Shown one piece after another: positions 8,666-17,768 of a stretch of DNA of 64,000 nucleotides; the first letter of the stretch is position 1; the number at the start of each line of letters is the position of its first letter. Position numbers and translations under genes: made by a program. The DNA is from 21-14-0-10-32-9 sp964501945 (GTDB taxonomy: Archaea; Nanobdellota; Nanobdellia; Woesearchaeales; 21-14-0-10-32-9). Where the stretch lies: contig CAZCTY010000002.1 in NCBI GenBank assembly GCA_964501945.1, positions 3,973-67,972 of the forward strand. The letters run 5' to 3'. The notes under the pieces are model-generated. The model searched no databases, had not been told where the DNA came from, and saw only the letters and a program-made list of their open reading frames with translations.

Positions 8666-11263
8666 TTAATTAACCGAGTCAATAATTTCTTTAATATTCA
8701 ACTTACCACCCTCAGTTTTTGAAACATCTAAACCATCCTCACCATAATTAAACTGAACAACTTTTTTAGATGCATCCCTAACCGTGAAATCATATTCAAT
8801 CTTTAAATCCTGCATAGCATTAGCCAAACGCCTATACAAATAACCCGATTTAGGAGTTCTAAGAGCAGTATCCATTAAACTATCACGACCAGTCATAGCC
8901 ATAAAAAACATCTCATGAGGCTTTAAACCATCCTTAAACCCTGAACCAATAAAGCCACGAGGAACAGAACTCAAATCTCCTTTTTTAAAACAAGACAGAG
9001 ACCTGTCAGCATAACCCTTATCAATACGACCACCTCTAAGCGCTTGCTGACCAACACACGCAGCCATTTGAGCCAAGTTAATAATATTACCACGACCACC
9101 ACTACGAATCATATGCATAGTATTACTATCTTGCTTAGCAGCTTCCTCAACTATGCTACCAGACTCGTTCCTAGCACGATTTAAACGCTCAAGAATAGAT
9201 AATTCTAAGGTTTCTTCAATAGATCTACCAGGCAATGTTTCTAATTCACCAGCTTCAAATTTACGAATAAGCTCATTAACATCATCTTCCGCTCCCTTGA
9301 TTAACCCATTAATTTTAACCATGGTTTCAGAGGCAATATCCATATCAGAAATCTTAGATGTAAAACCAACTTTCAAAAGCATCTCCGCGCCAAGACCATT
9401 AATTAAACGAAGAAGTTTAACAATTTCTTGCTCGCCGTACTTTTTATGCAATTTCCTCAAAAGCAAACCAGACCCTTGACCTAAGTTATTAGAATCAAGA
9501 ACACCAGATACTAACTTACCTTTAACAATTTTTACAACCGCATCAGGATGCTCAGGATCTTTTGATGCAATTTTAGATTTGCCCTCAAAATTAAAGTCAT
9601 CAGGTAAAACAACAGAAAATACGTCTTTACCAGAAACAACTTTTTTAGATGGAAGCTTAGAGAAATCCTCAACACCTGCACTCGCCAATAAATCAATAGC
9701 ATCAACACGAGTCATCTCAAAACCATCTTTAGTTAACAAGTAGTTACCAGTAATACTATCTTGAATACAAGCAATAATACTCAACCCATACCTCGGACTA
9801 ATAATTTGAGTTTGAACTTCCATTAAAGTCTCAGCCTCAGCTCGAGCCTCCTCAGTTTGAGGAATATGCAAGTTCATCTCATCCCCATCGAAATCCGCGT
9901 TATACGGAGCACAAACAGCAGGATTGAGCCTTAAAGTCTTACCAGGAAGAACCCTGACCTTATGACACATCATACTCATCCTATGAAGACTAGGCTGACG
10001 ATTAAATAAACCAATATCCCCATCCATTAAATGACGCTCAACAATAAAACCAGGCTGAATTTCTTCTAATAGTTGCTCTTTAGTCTCATTAGTAATCCTC
10101 TTACGCTTACCATCGGGCCTTAAAACATAATTAGAACCAGGATACTCATCATTACCTCGCTCAATAAAACCCTTCAAGTATTCAACGTTCCACTCAGTAA
10201 CCCTCTCAGGAACAGTTAATTTCTTTGCAACAATACTTGGAACACCAACCTCGTTGATATCAAGCTTTGGATCAGGACTAATAACAGTCCTCGCAGAGAA
10301 ATTAGTACGCTTACCAGCCAAATTCTTCCTAATCCTACCTTCTTTACTTTTAATCCTAGACGATATAGTCTTTAAAGGTTGATTAGAACGATGCCTTGCC
10401 GGAGGAAGATTTGTAACCTCATTATCAAAGAAAGTTGTAACGTGATATTGCAATAAATCCCACAAATCCTCAATGATAATCTCAGGCGCACCAGCATTAA
10501 TATTTTCAAACAAACGCTGATTAATCCTAACAATGTCTCCTAATTTATGAGTTAAATCGTCCTCACTACGCTCACCAGACTCCAAGGTAATACTAGGCCT
10601 CATAGTAACAGGCGGAATAGATAGAACAGTTAAAACCATCCACTCAGGCCTTGCAATCTCAGGATTAATACCAAAAACTTTCAAATCCTCATCAGGAATC
10701 CTCTCAAGCCTAGACCTGATCTGAATAGGAGATAGCCTCCTATCTTCTTCAATGAAATTAGATGGCTTGTCTAAAGAAATCTTAGACTGCTTAGCTTTAC
10801 AATAAGGACAAGTTTGAATAGTTCTCAAATTAGCAATAATAAGCTTAATAGCATCCCTCCTCTCAATTAGACCTTGCTCAAGCGTGATCTTATCAAGAAC
10901 ATCAGAGTATTGCTTAATCTTTTCAGACGGAATTAATATCCTACCACACTCTTTACAAGTAGACCTTAACAAATCTAAAATAACAGGAATAAAAGAAATA
11001 TGCATAACAGGCCTTGCAAGCTCCATGTAACCAAAATGACCAAAACTATCTTTTAAACGCTGACCATCAGTTTTACAACGAAGACCAGGATCAATTACAC
11101 CTAATCTAACATCCATTAAGCCACCATCAACAGGATAACCTTCTTTATCATAAAGCTCAGGCGTCACAATTTTAGCCTTAGCAAACTTCTCAATCATCTT
11201 AGGAGACATCAAGCCAAACTCGATCGAATCAATGTACTTATATATTGGTTTTTCTTTATCCAT
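8666..11263 (-). CDS. rpoA1: RNA polymerase subunit A' (Rpo1N)
   Basis: N-terminal two thirds of the largest RNA polymerase subunit, 865 residues, with the catalytic NADFDGD motif at about residues 455-461 that binds the active-site magnesium. The ATG at 11263 is preceded by GAGGCG. The first clamp zinc site is degenerate: where relatives have CxxC...CPGH, this protein has C63, D66, S73 and H76, so two of four ligands are gone. The second zinc site is intact (C103, C106, C152, C155). It sits between rpoB1 and rpoA2 in the conserved operon. Confidence 0.96.
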   Translation of the reverse strand: MDKEKPIYKYIDSIEFGLMSPKMIEKFAKAKIVTPELYDKEGYPVDGGLMDVRLGVIDPGLRCKTDGQRLKDSFGHFGYMELARPVMHISFIPVILDLLRSTCKECGRILIPSEKIKQYSDVLDKITLEQGLIERRDAIKLIIANLRTIQTCPYCKAKQSKISLDKPSNFIEEDRRLSPIQIRSRLERIPDEDLKVFGINPEIARPEWMVLTVLSIPPVTMRPSITLESGERSEDDLTHKLGDIVRINQRLFENINAGAPEIIIEDLWDLLQYHVTTFFDNEVTNLPPARHRSNQPLKTISSRIKSKEGRIRKNLAGKRTNFSARTVISPDPKLDINEVGVPSIVAKKLTVPERVTEWNVEYLKGFIERGNDEYPGSNYVLRPDGKRKRITNETKEQLLEEIQPGFIVERHLMDGDIGLFNRQPSLHRMSMMCHKVRVLPGKTLRLNPAVCAPYNADFDGDEMNLHIPQTEEARAEAETLMEVQTQIISPRYGLSIIACIQDSITGNYLLTKDGFEMTRVDAIDLLASAGVEDFSKLPSKKVVSGKDVFSVVLPDDFNFEGKSKIASKDPEHPDAVVKIVKGKLVSGVLDSNNLGQGSGLLLRKLHKKYGEQEIVKLLRLINGLGAEMLLKVGFTSKISDMDIASETMVKINGLIKGAEDDVNELIRKFEAGELETLPGRSIEETLELSILERLNRARNESGSIVEEAAKQDSNTMHMIRSGGRGNIINLAQMAACVGQQALRGGRIDKGYADRSLSCFKKGDLSSVPRGFIGSGFKDGLKPHEMFFMAMTGRDSLMDTALRTPKSGYLYRRLANAMQDLKIEYDFTVRDASKKVVQFNYGEDGLDVSKTEGGKLNIKEIIDSVN

Positions 11264-11274
11264 AAAAACTCGCC

Positions 11275-13080
11275 TCAAAACTTACTTTTTAATTTTAACT
11301 TAGGATACAACCCTAAGGATTTGAACTCATCTATTAACAACTTAAACGCATAACTCATCTCAATATCACTCATCTCAGAATCCTCATCATACAAAGAGGA
11401 AACAGCCCTATTATTTTTACGAGCATCATAATAACCAGACAAACCAGAACGCTCACAGATAGGAACAACCACTGTGTCTGTATCAAAACGCTCCTTTAAA
11501 GTCAAAGAAGAGCCATGAGCTATGAAAGTATCTTTCTCCATCTCACCAAGCCTCAAACCACCTTCTTTAGCACGACCCTCAGTAGGCTGCCTAGTTAAAA
11601 GCTGAATCGGACCACGCGCCCTGCTATGCATTTTATTTGCAACCATGTGCTTTAACTTCAAATAATAAATGTTACCTACAAATATTTGAACCTGATATTG
11701 CTCACCAGTAACACCATTATAAAGAGTCTCAGAGCCATCCTCTCTAAAACCATGATCTAATAATTCTTTTCTAATATCACGCTCTTGCTCTGATTCAAAC
11801 ATGGTACCATCAACTAACCTACCAGATAAAGCAGCAGTTTTACCTGCAAGCAATTCAAGTAAGTGAGATATAGTCATACGGCTAGGAATACCAAAAGGAC
11901 TAAAAATTATATCAGGCCTAACACCTGTGCTAGTGAAAGGAACATCCTCTTCAGGAACAACTAAACTAATAACACCTTTCTGACCATGCCTAGATGTAAA
12001 CTTATCACCAATTTCAGGAATTCTTTGCTCACGCAAACGAACTTGAATTAATTTATTACCTTCCTCGTTTTCAGTTAAAGAAACAAAATCAACAACTCCC
12101 TTCTCACCGTGCTTTAGCGCAAGAGAAGATTCCCTGTTAGAATCAGTAGCCAAGCTATACTCCTCCATGCTACTCAAAAACCTAGGAGGACTAACCTTAC
12201 CAATGATAACATCCCCCTCATCAACTTTAGATTCAGGATAAATAATACCATCATCTTCAAGCATACGATAATCTTGCTCAGACCTATAACCCCTAACTTC
12301 TTTATCAGGAACCCTAATCTCATCCATTAAACCACCAGAATAACGAAGCTCCTCAGAGACAATAGGTCTAAAATAAGAAGACCTGCCAAGACCCCTATCA
12401 ACAGAGCCCTTGTTAATAACAACAGAATCCTCCATGTTATAACCCTTATAACTCATAACAGCTAAAACAACGTTTTGCCCAGAGGGATGAGTATCATATT
12501 TAATAACATCATGAAGCGCTGTTTGAACCAAAGGATACTGAGGATAATGTAATAAACTAACATCCATATCCATCCGAACAGGATAATTAGAAGCATACAA
12601 ACCAATTCCTTGCTTTTGATTCTTAGCACCTTGATTGAGCCTTACACCTTGATTATAATTACCAAAAGGAACCAAACCAGTAGTCAACCCAAGAACAGAT
12701 AGAGGACTAACATCCAAATGAGTATGCTCAGGAGTAATATCCTCCTCAAAGAAAGCCACCAAAGCGTTCTCCTCCTCAGTTGCATCTAAGTATTCAATAA
12801 CACCAGTTTTAACCAAATCAGACCAACCAATCTCGCCTTTCTCTAGTTGTTTTACATGCTTTTCTTCAAGCAAAGGCTTACCCTCTTTAACAACAATTAA
12901 AGGACGAGTAGTCCTACCACTAGAAGTCTCAACGACAACCTTATCTTCTTGAGGAATATGCAAAACATTAACATCCCCCTCAATTTTACCAGACCTTCTC
13001 GAAAACACAATTTGGTTTACGAAATCAGAAGGATCTTTAACAGTCCCAACAAATTTACCATCCATGAATACGTCAGTCAT
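11275..13080 (-). CDS. rpoB1: RNA polymerase subunit B' (C-terminal part of Rpo2)
   Basis: C-terminal part of the second-largest polymerase subunit, 601 residues, encoded separately from the N-terminal part. Conserved blocks include GYNMEDSVVIN, GDKFTSRHGQKGVIS and RARGPIQLLTRQPTEGRAKE, which line the active centre. The C-terminal clamp zinc site is almost lost: C542 remains, Ser545 stands at the second Cys position, and no Cys follows. The start ATG overlaps the rpoB2 stop (ATGA), so the two halves are translationally coupled. Split B genes are known from methanogens and haloarchaea. Confidence 0.96.
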   Translation of the reverse strand: MTDVFMDGKFVGTVKDPSDFVNQIVFSRRSGKIEGDVNVLHIPQEDKVVVETSSGRTTRPLIVVKEGKPLLEEKHVKQLEKGEIGWSDLVKTGVIEYLDATEEENALVAFFEEDITPEHTHLDVSPLSVLGLTTGLVPFGNYNQGVRLNQGAKNQKQGIGLYASNYPVRMDMDVSLLHYPQYPLVQTALHDVIKYDTHPSGQNVVLAVMSYKGYNMEDSVVINKGSVDRGLGRSSYFRPIVSEELRYSGGLMDEIRVPDKEVRGYRSEQDYRMLEDDGIIYPESKVDEGDVIIGKVSPPRFLSSMEEYSLATDSNRESSLALKHGEKGVVDFVSLTENEEGNKLIQVRLREQRIPEIGDKFTSRHGQKGVISLVVPEEDVPFTSTGVRPDIIFSPFGIPSRMTISHLLELLAGKTAALSGRLVDGTMFESEQERDIRKELLDHGFREDGSETLYNGVTGEQYQVQIFVGNIYYLKLKHMVANKMHSRARGPIQLLTRQPTEGRAKEGGLRLGEMEKDTFIAHGSSLTLKERFDTDTVVVPICERSGLSGYYDARKNNRAVSSLYDEDSEMSDIEMSYAFKLLIDEFKSLGLYPKLKLKSKF

Positions 13081-14591
13081 TTTACACTCACCGTTTCCAA
13101 GCCCATTTCTTTTAATTTAGGCAATAAATCATCTTCATTAACAGAATTTGTAACTTTGACAAGCAAAGAAAAATTCTTCCTCAACCCAATATTTGTACCC
13201 TCAGGAGTCTCACTCATACAAAGCCTACCCATATGAGTAGGATGCAAAGCTCTAGCCTCAAAATTTTCTTGACTAGCACTAAGCGGACTTACAACCCTTT
13301 GAAGTACAGACAATAATTGAATATAATTCATCCTCTCAATCCTCTGAGAGATACCCTTACGCGCGCCAACCCAGTTACCAGTCGCCATACTACTATAAAT
13401 CCTCTGAGTTAAAAGCTTCTCCCTAATAATAACACGAATACTAGGAAACTTCCCACGCTTAACAATCCTTTGAAAATTATATAACATATCCCCAATTAAA
13501 ACTTTAATATTAACCCTGAACAAATCCGCCAATAAGTCACCTGCTAATTTCAACCTTTTATTAGAATAATGATCTTTATCAGGCATAGCTAAATCCCCAT
13601 TAGCAACACCTAAATAAGTCCTGATGAACTTACAAAGATTAACAGCCTTAGCAGCCCTATCCTCCGTGGCTAAACCAATATGAGGAAGCAAATACTTATC
13701 CAAGATGTCTTTAACCCTCTCAATCCTAACTTCTTTAGATTGAGTAATACCCATCTCTTTTGCAATATAATCTATCGCATCCTCCTCTGATTTAATATCT
13801 GCAAACTCATATAAATTAATAAAAACCTCAGAGCTATTAGGCAAATCAATAAGCTTCATAATCTCCTCATCCTTAATAACACCAAGTGCTTTTACAAGCA
13901 CAGTTATAGGAATCTTACGAACCCTCGTAAAAGAAATATACAAAATCTCATCTTTTTGCTTTTCAATTTGATGAGGAATCTTATACGATCCCCTCTCAGA
14001 GAAAATCTTACCAATAAAATCAACAGTCCCCGTAGATTGCTCTTCCACAATAAAACGATTAGCCGCCAAATCCTCAACGGATACAATTACTTTCTCAGTA
14101 CCATTAATAATAAAGTAACCACCAGGATCATCAGGATCCTCCCCAGCTTTAATAAGCTCTTCACGAGATTTGCCTTTAAGATGACAATACTTACTTTTAA
14201 GCATTATAGGAATATTACCAATCTGAGTAGTAAAAGACTCTTTTTGCTGACCATTTACATGAGCAGATACTTCTAAGAAAACAGGCGCAGAATAAGAAAT
14301 CTTCCTAAGCCTCGCCTCAGAAGGTAACAAATCACGCTTAGAACCATCCGCCTCAGTTATCTCAGGCTTTTCAACAGTGATCCTATCAAGCCTAATTTTA
14401 AATTCTTCAACATTAGTTGGAATAATAGTAGGCTCAATTTCTTTGTTTTCTTCAATTATTTCCTGAAGCTCTTCTAACATGAACTTATTAAAAGAATCAA
14501 TATCAGATTGAGCAACAGAATTTTCTTCAAAAAACTTTTTTAAAAGAAGCTTAGACTTATTTAATTTTATATCTTGAAAAATCTTACTCAT
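13077..14591 (-). CDS. rpoB2: RNA polymerase subunit B'' (N-terminal part of Rpo2)
   Basis: N-terminal part of the second-largest polymerase subunit, 504 residues, covering the protrusion, lobe and fork regions. GDPDDPGGYFIINGTEKVIV-like sequence near residue 150-170 and the end block SPLSASQENFEARALHPTHMGRLC-to-ETPEGTNIGLRKN are family signatures. The split point falls just after the fork region, as in other archaea with B'/B''. The ATG overlaps the end of rpoH by eight bases. Confidence 0.95.
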   Translation of the reverse strand: MSKIFQDIKLNKSKLLLKKFFEENSVAQSDIDSFNKFMLEELQEIIEENKEIEPTIIPTNVEEFKIRLDRITVEKPEITEADGSKRDLLPSEARLRKISYSAPVFLEVSAHVNGQQKESFTTQIGNIPIMLKSKYCHLKGKSREELIKAGEDPDDPGGYFIINGTEKVIVSVEDLAANRFIVEEQSTGTVDFIGKIFSERGSYKIPHQIEKQKDEILYISFTRVRKIPITVLVKALGVIKDEEIMKLIDLPNSSEVFINLYEFADIKSEEDAIDYIAKEMGITQSKEVRIERVKDILDKYLLPHIGLATEDRAAKAVNLCKFIRTYLGVANGDLAMPDKDHYSNKRLKLAGDLLADLFRVNIKVLIGDMLYNFQRIVKRGKFPSIRVIIREKLLTQRIYSSMATGNWVGARKGISQRIERMNYIQLLSVLQRVVSPLSASQENFEARALHPTHMGRLCMSETPEGTNIGLRKNFSLLVKVTNSVNEDDLLPKLKEMGLETVSVK

Positions 14592-14904
14592 TTATTACAC
14601 CCCTATAAAAAACAGACTCGCCTGCTGTAGCACTATTTCTAGTGATTTTTATCACGTCATTTTCTTTAACATCCAAATGACGAATAGCAGGATCTTTTTT
14701 AAGAATCTTAGGCAATTCTTTTATTGTTATGTTATGATATTCAAAAAGCTCTTTTATTTCTTTTTCAGATAGCTTCTCATGAATAGGCACAAAGGAATGA
14801 ACTATTTTAGATGTGTCCTTCGGCGCTTTTTGTTTAGCTGAAGATTTTTTTGCTACCTTAACAGCTTTTTTAGAAGTAGTTTTTTTAACTTTTTTATCGG
14901 CCAT
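14584..14904 (-). CDS. rpoH: RNA polymerase subunit H (Rpo5)
   Basis: Small polymerase subunit homologous to the C-terminal domain of eukaryotic Rpb5. The last ~75 residues carry the RpoH pattern, including PKILKKDPAIRHLDVKENDV and ITRNSATAGESVFYRGV. An added N-terminal tail of ~30 residues is very rich in Lys, Ala and Ser and is probably disordered. The gene heads the polymerase operon and lies 43 bp downstream of tRNA-Lys on the same strand; GAGGGGGT precedes the ATG. Confidence 0.93.
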   Translation of the reverse strand: MADKKVKKTTSKKAVKVAKKSSAKQKAPKDTSKIVHSFVPIHEKLSEKEIKELFEYHNITIKELPKILKKDPAIRHLDVKENDVIKITRNSATAGESVFYRGVINE

Positions 14905-14947
14905 TTTAACTTATATACCCCCTCGATTATACGAGCTTTAAAGATGA

Positions 14948-15021
14948 TGAGTCGGACGAGATTTGAACTCGCGACACCTTGGTTAAAAGCCAAGTGCTCT
15001 ACCAGGCTGAGCTACCGACCC
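14948..15021 (-). tRNA. tRNA-Lys (UUU)
   Basis: A 74-nt cloverleaf on the minus strand. The acceptor stem GGGTCGG pairs with CCGACTC (one G:U), the D stem is GCTC/GAGC, the anticodon stem is CTTGG/CCAAG around loop CTTTTAA, and the T stem is GCGAG/CTCGT around TTCAAAT. The anticodon TTT assigns it to lysine; the discriminator is A. CCA is not encoded. It lies between tRNA-Asp and rpoH, so it may share a primary transcript with the polymerase operon. Confidence 0.95.
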
Positions 15022-15047
15022 GAAAAAATAAAAATAAAAGAGATGAA

Positions 15048-15122
15048 CGCCCTGGCCGGGATTCGAACCCGGGTCGAAGCCTCGACAGGGCTTCATGATA
15101 GGCCAGACTACACCACCAAGGC
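15048..15122 (-). tRNA. tRNA-Asp (GUC)
   Basis: A 75-nt cloverleaf on the minus strand with acceptor stem GCCTTGG/CCAGGGC, anticodon stem AAGCC/GGCTT around loop CTGTCGA (anticodon GTC), T stem CCGGG/CCCGG with TTCGAAT loop, and discriminator G as expected for aspartate. CCA is not encoded. It is 26 bp upstream of tRNA-Lys in the same orientation. Confidence 0.95.
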
Positions 15123-15287
15123 ATAACAATCATCTCTTGCTCGTGAATAAAGCATTTTATCTAGCATAATGCGGAAATTTAATCGCTTTATAAAACTTAC
15201 GCTTTTTAATAGTGAATTCATATTATTAAAAACACAATAAAATCAAAGATAACACTTTATCAGTAACAAAAAAATATTAAAAAAAAA

Positions 15288-15407
15288 TCCCTCGGGGGAG
15301 ATTTGAACTCCCAACCTTTCGGTTTCAGCTGACCATAAATCATCCAACCCGTTTGGGCAGTCAAATGGTTTCTACAGCCGAACGCTCTACCGTTGAGCTA
15401 CCGAGGG
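15288..15407 (-). tRNA. tRNA-Tyr (GUA) with a 48-nt intron
   Basis: The exons (15372-15407 and 15288-15323) assemble a 72-nt tRNA. The acceptor stem is CCCTCGG/CCGAGGG, starting with the C1:G72 pair that marks archaeal and eukaryotic tRNA-Tyr; the D stem is GCTC/GAGC; the anticodon stem is TTCGG/CCGAA; the anticodon is GTA; the T stem is GGGAG/CTCCC. The intron interrupts at the canonical position after nucleotide 37. Discriminator A; CCA not encoded. Confidence 0.93.
15324..15371 (-). other. archaeal tRNA intron (bulge-helix-bulge type)
   Basis: These 48 nt separate anticodon-loop position 37 from 38. Near its 3' end the intron holds CAGC, which can pair with exon GCTG that overlaps the anticodon loop, and the intron ends ACCAT and ATGGT can form a second helix. 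This resembles the bulge-helix-bulge substrate of the archaeal splicing endonuclease. Confidence 0.8.
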
Positions 15408-15429
15408 CTAGAGAGCAGAGACGCATATT

Positions 15430-15441
15430 TTTTTATAAAAG
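15430..15441 (-). promoter_or_regulatory. TATA box of tRNA-Tyr
   Basis: TTTTTATAAAAG lies about 28 bp before the 5' end of tRNA-Tyr. The symmetric core could in principle also be read on the other strand, but no plus-strand gene starts at the right distance. Confidence 0.5.
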
Positions 15442-15511
15442 TTTCCTTTATTTTGAAAAAATAAGAAAAATAGCAACATAAATAAATTAAGAAAAAAAAC
15501 CTAATTAAGAT

Positions 15512-16267
15512 ATGGTAAGTTTTTGGAACGCTGTAAATAAAGTAATAGAACAAGCAGACATACTATTAATAGTAGTTGATGCAAGAATCGCAGAAGAAAC
15601 AGTGAATACAGAGGTAGAAAATAAAATAAAAAAAACAAAAAAACCTTACTTTTATGTTATAACCAAATGCGATTTAATCACACAAAGAAAAGCAGAGATG
15701 CTAAAAAAAGAAATTAGACCCTCAATTTTCATATCATCAAAAGAATATCACGGACTGAAAAAATTAAGAGAACAAATCATAATTACAGGCAAAAAAAATT
15801 ACTCAGAAAAACAATCATATGTAGTAGGCGTTCTAGGATACCCTAATGTTGGAAAATCCTCACTTATAAACGCATTAAATGGGAGAAGCTCTGCTGGAGT
15901 TAGCAGTACTAGCGGGTTTACAAAAGGAATACAAAAAATTAGAAGCGATAATAAAATACTTTTCTTAGATAGCCCCGGAGTGATACCATACAAAGAAAAA
16001 GATGCATTAAAACATTCAATAATTGGAACAATAGATTATAATAGAGCGAAAGATTTAGATTTAGTAATATACAAACTATTCGACACATTCCCAGGCATAA
16101 TAGAGAGACACTACGATTTAGACACAGACCTCGAAGAAGATGAAAAAATTGAAATAATCGCTAAAAAAAATAATATGTATAAAAAAGGCGGCATCCCAGA
16201 TATTGAGCGAGCATCAAGAAAAATACTAAAAGATTGGCAAGAGGGAAAAATAAAAAGTACCAAGTAA
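15512..16267 (+). CDS. circularly permuted ribosome-biogenesis GTPase (RbgA/YlqF-like)
   Basis: A 251-residue GTPase in which the motifs run G4-G5-G1-G2-G3: TKCD at 51-54, SSKE at 75-78, GYPNVGKSS at 109-117, and DSPG at 153-156. This order defines the circularly permuted family (YlqF/RbgA, YawG, Nog2), which helps large-subunit assembly. The C-terminal tail is basic, as expected for rRNA binding. A TATA-like CATAAATAAAT about 29 bp upstream of the ATG and no Shine-Dalgarno motif suggest a leaderless message. It is divergent from tRNA-Tyr and convergent with the protease gene. Confidence 0.88.
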   Translation: MVSFWNAVNKVIEQADILLIVVDARIAEETVNTEVENKIKKTKKPYFYVITKCDLITQRKAEMLKKEIRPSIFISSKEYHGLKKLREQIIITGKKNYSEKQSYVVGVLGYPNVGKSSLINALNGRSSAGVSSTSGFTKGIQKIRSDNKILFLDSPGVIPYKEKDALKHSIIGTIDYNRAKDLDLVIYKLFDTFPGIIERHYDLDTDLEEDEKIEIIAKKNNMYKKGGIPDIERASRKILKDWQEGKIKSTK

Positions 16268-16289
16268 GAATTCTTTAAAAAAATATTGT

Positions 16290-17759
16290 CTAAAAAAGAG
16301 AATTAAACCAATTAAAAAGGTCCCTGATAAAATTAGAACGATTATTTGAATTAACAAAATCTAATTCTTTAATATCAAAAGGAGCATCATCAACAAAGGC
16401 AACGTTATAAGGCTCAGTGTTACCAAAAATATCAACCACTCTATATAAAATTTTATCTTGATTCTCATCAATTAAAACAGGCTCTTGAAAAACCCACCAA
16501 GAAGAACCATTATCAAAACTATATTGAAAAATATCCGCACCAACAGAATTATTAGAACTTAAAACAAAACCAGGATTAATAAAACCATCCCCTTCTATTT
16601 TAACAAATTCAAGATTACTCTCAACAGACTCATATGAAATGTTTAAAGAAATACTCTTAGACGTAGAAAATCCTGCATCATCAACAGCATTAAAAGTCAC
16701 ATCACAAACACTTTCACTTTGAATGCAACCTAATTCAAAAGGATAAACGCTTGCAGAAAAATTACCACCAAAAGATAAGTCCCCCTCAAAGAACACATCA
16801 CCTGAATAAACATTTTCTAAAAACTTAACCGAAGAAGGATACGCATTAAAACTTATATTAAATTCTTCAAACCAATCAACACTACTTGGAAGGTTTAAAT
16901 TTGAAATAGAAGGCTTTGAAGTTATATCTGTTTCTTTTACAAATAAAAAAAAATTAGAAGATAAAACTCGCCGCCTATCCAAAACATCTTCATCCTCGTT
17001 TAGTGCAATACCTGATTGAATACTTGAGAGATTAAACAAAGCAGACTCCTTATAATCAAGCCTAAAAAAACCATCCTCACCCCACTCATCACCCCAACTA
17101 TTTTTTAAAATCCAATAATTTCCAGAATCATTATACCCAATTAATAAAACACTATGCGCAAACAAAAAATCACCACTTTCATAAGAATAAACCCCGCCCG
17201 TATAATTTTTAAAATCCTCATAAACATACATCCTAGCAGCAACAGGACCATAATTTACTAATACGTGCTTAACAGTATCAAAAACCCCATCAGATACACG
17301 ATAATAACCTGGAATAGAAAGCCTGCCAACAGAAGTATTCTCACAAAGATAACTAAACACATCAACCCCACGATAATCAAGAAAATAATTAGAAACAACA
17401 CCCTCCTCAACAACAAAATCTAAAGCGCGATGTTTAAAACCACCAATGCAAGAAATATCCTCTGAACAAGATAAAATAAATTGTTCAGATAAATCAATAT
17501 CATAATTAGAATCATTTAAATCCATACGAGCCCTCGCCTCAAGCAAAGAAGCAACAGTAAATGCAGTACAAGAACCACAATCTCCTTGATCTTTTATAGG
17601 AGAAATCCACCCATAATCTCTTAAGTCAAAGCTAGATGGATTAGAAAAATTAACAATATGGGTGTAATTAAAAAAATTATCCTCATAACTACTAACAAGA
17701 ACTGAGAACCATAAAAAAAAGAAAAAAACAAACCCTAAAAAAAATATTTGCCTACCCAT
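16290..17759 (-). CDS. secreted papain-like (C1A) cysteine protease with C-terminal Ig-like region
   Basis: An N-terminal hydrophobic segment (residues 5-22) acts as signal peptide or anchor. The catalytic domain begins almost at once, with Gln58, Cys64 in DQGDCGSCTAF, His202 in AHSVLLIGY and Asn220 in ILKNSWGDEWGEDG, so the full papain tetrad is present. Two features differ from typical C1A enzymes: there is no inhibitory propeptide between signal and catalytic domain, and Thr65 replaces the Trp that follows the catalytic Cys. The last ~220 residues look like beta-sandwich (Ig/fibronectin-like) modules. It follows alaS by nine bases. Likely a cell-surface or secreted protease. Confidence 0.88.
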   Translation of the reverse strand: MGRQIFFLGFVFFFFLWFSVLVSSYEDNFFNYTHIVNFSNPSSFDLRDYGWISPIKDQGDCGSCTAFTVASLLEARARMDLNDSNYDIDLSEQFILSCSEDISCIGGFKHRALDFVVEEGVVSNYFLDYRGVDVFSYLCENTSVGRLSIPGYYRVSDGVFDTVKHVLVNYGPVAARMYVYEDFKNYTGGVYSYESGDFLFAHSVLLIGYNDSGNYWILKNSWGDEWGEDGFFRLDYKESALFNLSSIQSGIALNEDEDVLDRRRVLSSNFFLFVKETDITSKPSISNLNLPSSVDWFEEFNISFNAYPSSVKFLENVYSGDVFFEGDLSFGGNFSASVYPFELGCIQSESVCDVTFNAVDDAGFSTSKSISLNISYESVESNLEFVKIEGDGFINPGFVLSSNNSVGADIFQYSFDNGSSWWVFQEPVLIDENQDKILYRVVDIFGNTEPYNVAFVDDAPFDIKELDFVNSNNRSNFIRDLFNWFNSLF

Positions 17760-17768
17760 TTTTAAAAA

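Noticed and set aside
11275..14591. Possibility that the rpoB1/rpoB2 break is a frameshift error
   Set aside because: The junction is a clean ATGA stop-start overlap at the split point used by other archaea, so a true gene split is more likely.
14944..15126. A 60-codon open frame across the tRNA-Lys/tRNA-Asp region
   Set aside because: It is read on the opposite strand of two clear tRNA genes and has no coding character.
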